From the NCBI GenBank assembly GCA_963971425.1, contig OZ020514.1, positions 16,745,218 to 16,809,217 of the forward strand: a stretch of 64,000 nucleotides of DNA, written 5' to 3'. Every line of letters starts with the position of its first letter. The first letter of the stretch is position 1. Below the pieces are notes generated by a model. The model ran no database searches and was not told where the DNA came from. It was given only the letters and a program-made list of their open reading frames with translations. A program made the translations under genes and the position numbers. Shown piece by piece: positions 58,041 to 64,000 of this stretch. The DNA is from Bryoerythrophyllum caledonicum (Eukaryota > Streptophyta > Bryopsida > Pottiales > Pottiaceae).

Positions 58041-58137
58041 CACTTCCTATGCTTCTTCATTGATGTCTATTCCTACAAGGTATTCACCCATTCTGATTTG
58101 GCAGGATTATTTCATATTTATCTCATTGGAATGCAGG

Positions 58138-60970
58138 ATGTCATCTTCGGAGGGTGACGATGATCATGTTGACGCTCCGGTGAACCCAGACCTTCCTGAG
58201 TTTGATGTTATTCTGCACCGTCTCTGGGTCGGGATGATTATTTCGCTTCACAATGGTTCGGGTGTTCGCATTGCGGAGGGGTTGGTTCGCAATGTCCAGT
58301 CTAGTGCAATTCTAAGTTCCTCTGTTTCTCTTGGGGATTCTAATGTTGTAGTACAGGTGTCAAGTACTTTTGTTCAGGAGGAAGCTCCTGATGAATGGAG
58401 GTACTCGTTTAAGTCCTGGCCAATTCAATAAGTCTTTTTAAACAGTGTGAGTCTCTTCCATCATTGTCTTAGGGACGTTTACAATGTCTGGTTGGTTGAG
58501 CGTAACAGACCTCTAGGTGGGAGCTCCCGTTCATACGACAATTCCTCAAGGAATACTTGTCCAACATTGTCCAGGAATGTTGAATTCCTCATGACCCCTC
58601 ATTCCATTAACGCAGTTGCGAGCAATAGTTGTTGTTCTCAAAACTGTGTTCAAGACTACCCTAGAGATAAAATAAAAGCCCTTCGGACGCGCTTGTATAG
58701 TGAGACCATTGTGCAGTTTAGAAATCATATCAAACTCGACGTTCATCGACAATTTCATAGAAACTCTACCGGTAGGAAGGTTGTGACCCTAGAGGGTGTG
58801 GACGTTTGTGCCCATGCTTGGATAAAAATCATGAGTGTGAGTTCGGGTACTTTCTATCGGAATGCGAAGGACGCTGCTGCTGGTCATGCGGCTCAACACC
58901 ATGGGAATACCGGTTTGCGTAAGCCTAGAGGTCATACGGTTGTGGCTACTGCCGCTCTTGGAGCCATCCTCGATAGACATGTGGACCACATGCCTCACAA
59001 GTCTCGTGTTCTCCCTTCTGGCGAGAAGGCTGTGGCAAAGGTCCTTCCTGCAAGTTTTAAATGGAAGGATCAGATACCGCTTCTTGATGATCATCTTGCT
59101 GATTGTGGATTGCCGCCAATCTCAAGCTCAAGCTTGAGTAAGATTCGGCGAGTGAGCTTCCCTGAGTACTATGCCAAGAAAGGTGGAGACAACTTTGCCC
59201 GTTGTTCTACGTGTGACAAATACGAGGATCAGAAGAAGCTTATTCAACCTGGAACACAAGCATCACTGCTATGGAAAAAGAAGATGCAGGTTCACATCGA
59301 TTCTGCTTTTGCACATCTAGACTTGTACTATGTGAACCGATTTCGATCAAAGTCGTCGCCTCAAGAGGTTCTAACCATCATGCATGATAAGATGGATCAC
59401 TCAAAGACCGTCTCTCCAGTTTTTTCATGTAAAACAAAGCACTTAGATGGGCTTATGAAGTTGCCTCTTGCAGTCACAGGCATGCTTGCCCATGGTCATG
59501 TGGACCAACGTTACGCCCATTACGGCCTTGATTTATACTCCCATGATGCCAATTACATGGTCGGGTCGTTCACAAAACTATTGCGTGACCTGGAGGCGCC
59601 TCCGAAGTCATCTTCCCGACAACTTTTTCCTGAATCTAGTTCTCATCCATTGTATTCGGTGGTATTACAGGGTGCAGATATGTGTTTGGATCCATTAGGG
59701 CAGATTCCAGATGTCCTAGTTCCAGGGAGGCCTTTGCCTCGAATATTGAACGTGCAAATGGACAATGCTGTTGGTGATAACAAAAATAGATTTGTTTTCT
59801 GTTTTTGGTCTCTCCTTGTGGCAAAACGCATTTTCCGCGAGGTATATGTTAATTTCATGCTAGTTGGTCATACACATGATGATATAGATGCATTATTTGG
59901 ACGTTGGAGTATGACATTGAGGAAGGAGAGTTTTCCAACCATTCCTTTGCTCATGAGGTCGTTCATGAAAAATGAGAGTGTTCCCACAATCCCGCATCTC
60001 ATCCAAGAGGTTCCTGACTTTAAGAAGTTCATTGGGGATATGATTGCGGACGGTGATGAAGCTTTGCAGGGTCATACGAAGGCTCATCAATTCAAGTTTT
60101 ATGTGGATTCTAGTGGTTCTCCGGTAATGAAGTATAAAATCCTTTGTCATGATGAGGATTGGCTTCCTAAGGGAGGAGAAGGTAGTGGCATCAAATTGTG
60201 GAAGGACGATTCTGAAGGAAGGTCTTTATGGCCTCGCGGAGAACCGGATGCATTGAAGCCTTCTACGATGCGGCATCTCCATGAGGTGGTGAAGGGACTT
60301 TCAGGATTCATCGATCAGTGGGAGTAATCATCGCGGGAGACTGTTGAAGCCCGTTTGCGTTTTGAGCCGCTATCGTACTATTGGCACGATGTTAGAGATA
60401 CTCTGGCCCTTCCAATGGATACGTCGATATCATTGGAAGACAGCTTTTGGCCAACAACGCGAATTGCCCATGCCATTGAAGATCGGTTCTCAGCGGAGGG
60501 TGAGGTTCACGAGGAGTACCGTGAAGATGAGCATTTTGTTGGTCAGAGACGCGATCGTCCACCTCCTTCTTTTAGAGTTGGTCGTGATCTTTTTACTGGC
60601 TATTTTGTTGCATTGCAGCCTTGTGATGGTGACAAGCGCCCATTTTGGATTGCTCAAGCAATTTCAGATCCTAATTCTAACCCGGATATGCCAAACACCG
60701 TGCGTATCCAATTCTTCCGCCCTATATCGTGCGATCGGGATGTTCCTGAAGTTCTATAAAAATTGGGATATTGATTGCAACCTTCGCAAGACAATTGAGA
60801 AAGGGATAGCCATAACGTGGGAGAGTACCAATTCAATTTTGACAGCATGGAAACCTAGGTCTTCAAAGAGGGATGGAGGTCATGTGCAAGATTCAACTAC
60901 AAAAATTCCGAAGGGGCAAGTAGCGATTATCAAGGCCTCCTTGGAAGCACTTGCCAAGTCCGAGTCGTAG
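58138..60970 (+). pseudogene. DUF7869-like gene, second copy
   Basis: Starts ATG 58138 (MSSSEGDDDHVD). The frame passes TAA 58429-58431; a 45-base intron 58401-58445 (GTACTC...AAACAG) would remove it in frame. It then runs to TAA 60327, continues in frame to 60759, and after a frame change near 60750 ends at 60970 (ALAKSES). Marks: a Cys cluster (CCSQNC), VCAHAWIKIMSVSSGTFYR (helix-turn-helix-like), CSTCDKYED, then QMDNAVGDNKNRFVFCFWSLLV and FMLVGHTHDDIDALFGRW. This Asp-Asn...NKN...GHTHDDID pattern is what I recall for DUF7869 proteins, whose acidic residues resemble an RNase-H-type transposase core; that is inference. A basic C-terminal module follows. Divergent from the ParB-like gene. Confidence 0.65.
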
Positions 60971-61279
60971 TGGACTTAGATCAATGGACTTTCCTTTTCC
61001 TAGATTTTCGATTCTGATGCTTAATACTTCATGTAGTATGGTTAGATCTCTTGGTGCTAAGATTATAGATAATATTTGTATTTGATTACACTCTGTATGA
61101 CTATATGTGATGCCAATGATTGCTATGAAATATTCTCTCCAATGTTTTTGCGTATCAGTGATAATTTGCAGTATGTTTTATTTTCTTTTTTAAATAACAA
61201 TGTGATAAATTGCTTCTAATCTTGAAACCAATAATACGAGTAATTGCCTTCATGGTGAATGATAGAAAGTAAATGCTGG

Positions 61280-61500
61280 TTCACACTTTAGCTCCACTAG
61301 AGCTAAAGTGTGAGCAAATCTTCTTATTTAATTCACTGCACTTAGTAATGGTGCGCACTTTAGGTCAAGTGGAGCTAAAGTGTGTGAAATTGCCTTTTTG
61401 AGTTCATTACACCTCTAAGTGATGGGGACACTTTAGTTCAAAGAGAGCTAATGTGTGTGCATTTGTTTTCCACTTCTGAACATCATCATTTGAAACGCGT
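61280..61500. repeat. Hairpin block, right copy
   Basis: CACACTTTAGCTC-CACTA-GAGCTAAAGTGTG at about 61289, then two more hairpins near 61358 and 61428 with spacers TTCACTGCACTTAGTAATGG and a TTTCCACTTCTGAACATCATC tail. Same layout and orientation as 55240-55530. Confidence 0.65.
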
Positions 61501-62580
61501 TACATATTTTTTTAGCCAATGTGTATTCCTCAAGTTAAACTGAAATTCTTTTAAATAAAAAAAAGGCTCATCAGAATGTGTTTAGCTAATTTGTTACAAG
61601 TGGATATTTGTCCGTCATTTAGCTCACTTTTAGATAACTTGAAGCATGGAGTTAATCCAGGTTAATAGGATCGAGTGTGAATATTTAGATATTCATATTC
61701 AATGAGCACAATGCACAAGTGGTATAAAAGAAGTGTCGACTAATGTGTTCTTTTCAATATTATAGTCAGATTTGTAATGTTATCCGTAGTACTTATGTTT
61801 TTAGGGATTTTTGTAGTGAACATTACCTCCCAATTTAATGGAAACTCATATCCCTCCATATTATAGACTTTAGATGTGCACTTTAGCTCTTATGATCTAC
61901 ATGTGTTAATTTGGGAGTCGCTAAATCTCCCAATATAACGAATATGGTGTTCAAAGATATACCACTCTGAAGAGTATAGATCAAATCGAAGGACTTTGAA
62001 GAGTTTAAGAGTAGCTAAAAGCAATATGTATTCTCCTAGAACACAACATGATATTTTACACCCAAAAAGACTCACAGTACACTAGACTTTTGGAACATCC
62101 TGCATAGTATTTTAGGCTCATACAAAATTGAGATACAAACATCAAATTTACGGGTACCTATATATAAATACCTTGGTTCAAGTACAAATTACCATGTAAT
62201 GTTACATATAGAAATTTAAGCACTGTATTCTTAACCACAACATTGTACTTCAACGAGGAGTCTCAAATATTGTGCAACTTAAACAACTATAACTTCAAGC
62301 ATTATACATCACAAAAACAAAAGCAGTGAATACTCAAAACTCCCAAGACTTCCAATACGTGGTCAAAGATCATAGAGAAGAACACTGTAACATATCTTAA
62401 ATTTAGAAGCCCAATACGTCAGTACACTACTAGAATAAATCACAAAGTTTGTATAGGCACAGAAGAGGAACTTACCAATGTCTACGTGTGTCTATTTGGC
62501 TGCCACTGTCCTTGTTGAAATGGCCAGCACTTTAGAAACATCACAGCCTAGAGACTAAGCTTGTTCTTGCAACTCCGCCG
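61500..62580. other. AT-rich stretch without a supported gene
   Basis: Only short frames; nothing recognised. Confidence 0.4.
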
Positions 62581-62589
62581 GTAGTTCTT

Positions 62590-62830
62590 TGTTACGGGAT
62601 GTGGAGTCGAGGTTCGCAACACATCGCGTGATGTGGCATAAATTAAATAGTTCTAATCTAGGTTTGTTGATGATGTACGTTCGCTACTCCACATCCGCCC
62701 AACGAATGTATTTCATACGTTATAATTTTCCTGTGTGTCCATAAAGCGGCCCAAATGTACTTGACGTCTTTGTCAAGTCAATTTAATGAGTGTTTAGTGA
62801 GTGTTTAGAGAGTATTTAGTAAGTTTCTGT
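62590..62830 (+). repeat. Diverged LTR relic related to the methyltransferase retrotransposon
   Basis: Starts TGTTACGGGATGTGGAGTCG against TGTCACGGGACGTGACGTCG of the LTR. It shares CTAATCTA, TTGACGTCTTTGTCAAGTCAA and GAGTGTTTAGTGAG blocks in the same order, with large indels. No internal region follows, so it reads as a solo or truncated LTR. Confidence 0.6.
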
Positions 62831-62834
62831 TACA

Positions 62835-64000
62835 GTTTGTAGAGTCAGTATTCCTCCGGAGTGCACTCAATCGTCACTAAATGCTTCCAAAGTAAACCAC
62901 TCCGGTTTCGTTCCCACAAAGATCTATTGATCTTTTGAGAATATCCAATATCAACTAAACTATCAATTACTTAGGCTAGCTATTCTATTTACTTCAGGAT
63001 CCGGTTTCTTCCGGGTTCCGAAATTCCTACACAGCTTTCCGGAACTAGTGTCCTGAAAGTATACCGCAGTTTTCTGGATATAGATTCCGGACAACCGGAG
63101 GGGGGTTTGTTTTATCTGTGTTCTTCCTTACAGAGGCTTCCGGAAGGTTTAAACGAGTGACCGAAAGGCCACTGATCCTATTTTGTGTAAGTGGCCGGAT
63201 TCCCCACTGCCTTGTGACTTTAAGTGGCTAGACACCCACTGCCCCGGAATTTATAGTGACCGGACAACCACTCTCCCTACTCTGCTAACCGGTGATTGAT
63301 TGTTGATACTAGACCTATACTCTCGCGACATTCGGATGGCCTTCCGGATGCGGTCACGCAGAGACAAGTCCGGACTACAACGACGTTCCGGTAGCACTGT
63401 TGTAATTCTCCGGAGAAAGTGGCATAGTTTCTTAGGGAGGACTCCTACTAGATTTACAAAACAGGCTTTTTCCTATCGTGGGGATAAACTCTAGCTTTTG
63501 ACCGGAATCCGGGTTCACACGGATTCTTCTGTGCCCTAGAGACTACCAGGAACACCTCTGCAATACATCTCCTCCCCTACTGGCTTCTTCCGGACCCTGG
63601 AGGTTACCAGGAACACCTCTACAATACACCTCCAACTCTTCCGGGCGTTCTCCCGATGTAGATCCCAACCGGCTCACTTCCAAGTAACATCAAGTACCAC
63701 TCCCTTTAAAAGAACTTCCACAACAAGTACTACAACAACGGATCTTGTACCTCACAAAGATAATAATTCTCGTCACAAGAACTAGGTAGCAATTCTAGTA
63801 ATAGCTCCAAAATATATTCAACGTAAGGAAAAACAAGACAATGAGTTTCTAACACTCATCTACAAAGTACTAACTAAGTTTACTAATCTTAGCCTTATCC
63901 TATCCACAAGAAATCGGGAGGATCTCATCCCTAAAAGTCAGGGGCTTATCCCAAAAAATCCAGAAAAGTGAATCTCATATCCAAAATTCCCGGGTCCGGA
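62835..64000. repeat. TTCCGG-rich repeat, copy 2 (runs off the window)
   Basis: Matches 12828-14030 in the same orientation through the blocks GAGTCAGTATTCCTCCG, GGCCACT...CCTATTTTGTG and CCCGGGTCCGGA at the window end. About 85% alike by eye. It directly follows the LTR relic. Confidence 0.8.

Overview
This is nuclear eukaryotic DNA from the green lineage, most likely a streptophyte (charophyte-type) alga. The grounds are GT-AG introns, degenerate TTTAGGG telomere-like repeats, a plant-type SUVR SET-domain gene, CACTA elements, and a Ty3/gypsy retrotransposon that carries a cytosine methyltransferase. From memory, such retrotransposons have been reported in charophytes. The assignment is inference. 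Nearly everything in the window is mobile or decayed: I see no intact ordinary host gene, no rRNA, no tRNA and no CRISPR array. One 200-base run of N is a scaffold gap.

Layout. 0.36-5.1 kb: a divergent pair, a broken RING-H2 gene (-) and a broken protein-kinase-like gene (+), with GC-rich GACGTC palindromes between and after them. 5.16-10.61 kb: a CACTA DNA transposon with matching termini and an ATG target duplication, and no transposase. 10.7-23.5 kb: a decayed DUF7869-like gene (-) and a decayed ParB-like/methyltransferase-like gene (+), both accompanied by GGAGATCTCC palindromes; a gag-like LTR-element fragment rich in TTCCGGAA lies between them. 23.5-27.4 kb: GC-rich arrays, the gap, an 82-bp tandem array, a MITE, and a second kinase pseudogene. 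27.4-29.3 kb: GC-rich low-complexity DNA. 30.1-32.6 kb: SUVR-like histone methyltransferase pseudogene (-). 35.25-36.56 kb: FCP1/NIF-like phosphatase pseudogene (-). 36.6-46.2 kb: the methyltransferase-bearing retrotransposon (-). 46.5-61.5 kb: a second ParB/methyltransferase-like gene (-) divergent from a second DUF7869-like gene (+), accompanied by about 25 copies of a TTTAGCTCGA palindrome. 62.6-64 kb: an LTR relic and a second copy of the TTCCGG-rich repeat.

Two things stand out. First, the retrotransposon polyprotein reads Gag - protease - C5 DNA methyltransferase - reverse transcriptase - RNase H - integrase - PHD finger, broken by stop codons but otherwise co-linear. Second, the same two-gene divergent module (DUF7869-like plus ParB/methyltransferase-like) occurs twice in opposite orientation. 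Each copy has its own palindromic word, placed next to both genes and inside introns. In the 46-51 kb gene each of three inferred introns holds exactly two palindromes. This looks like a mobile element family whose proteins act on element-specific palindromes; that functional reading is inference.

Most genes are broken by in-frame stop codons and few by frame changes, so products are described from the surviving frame and are unlikely to be made as written.
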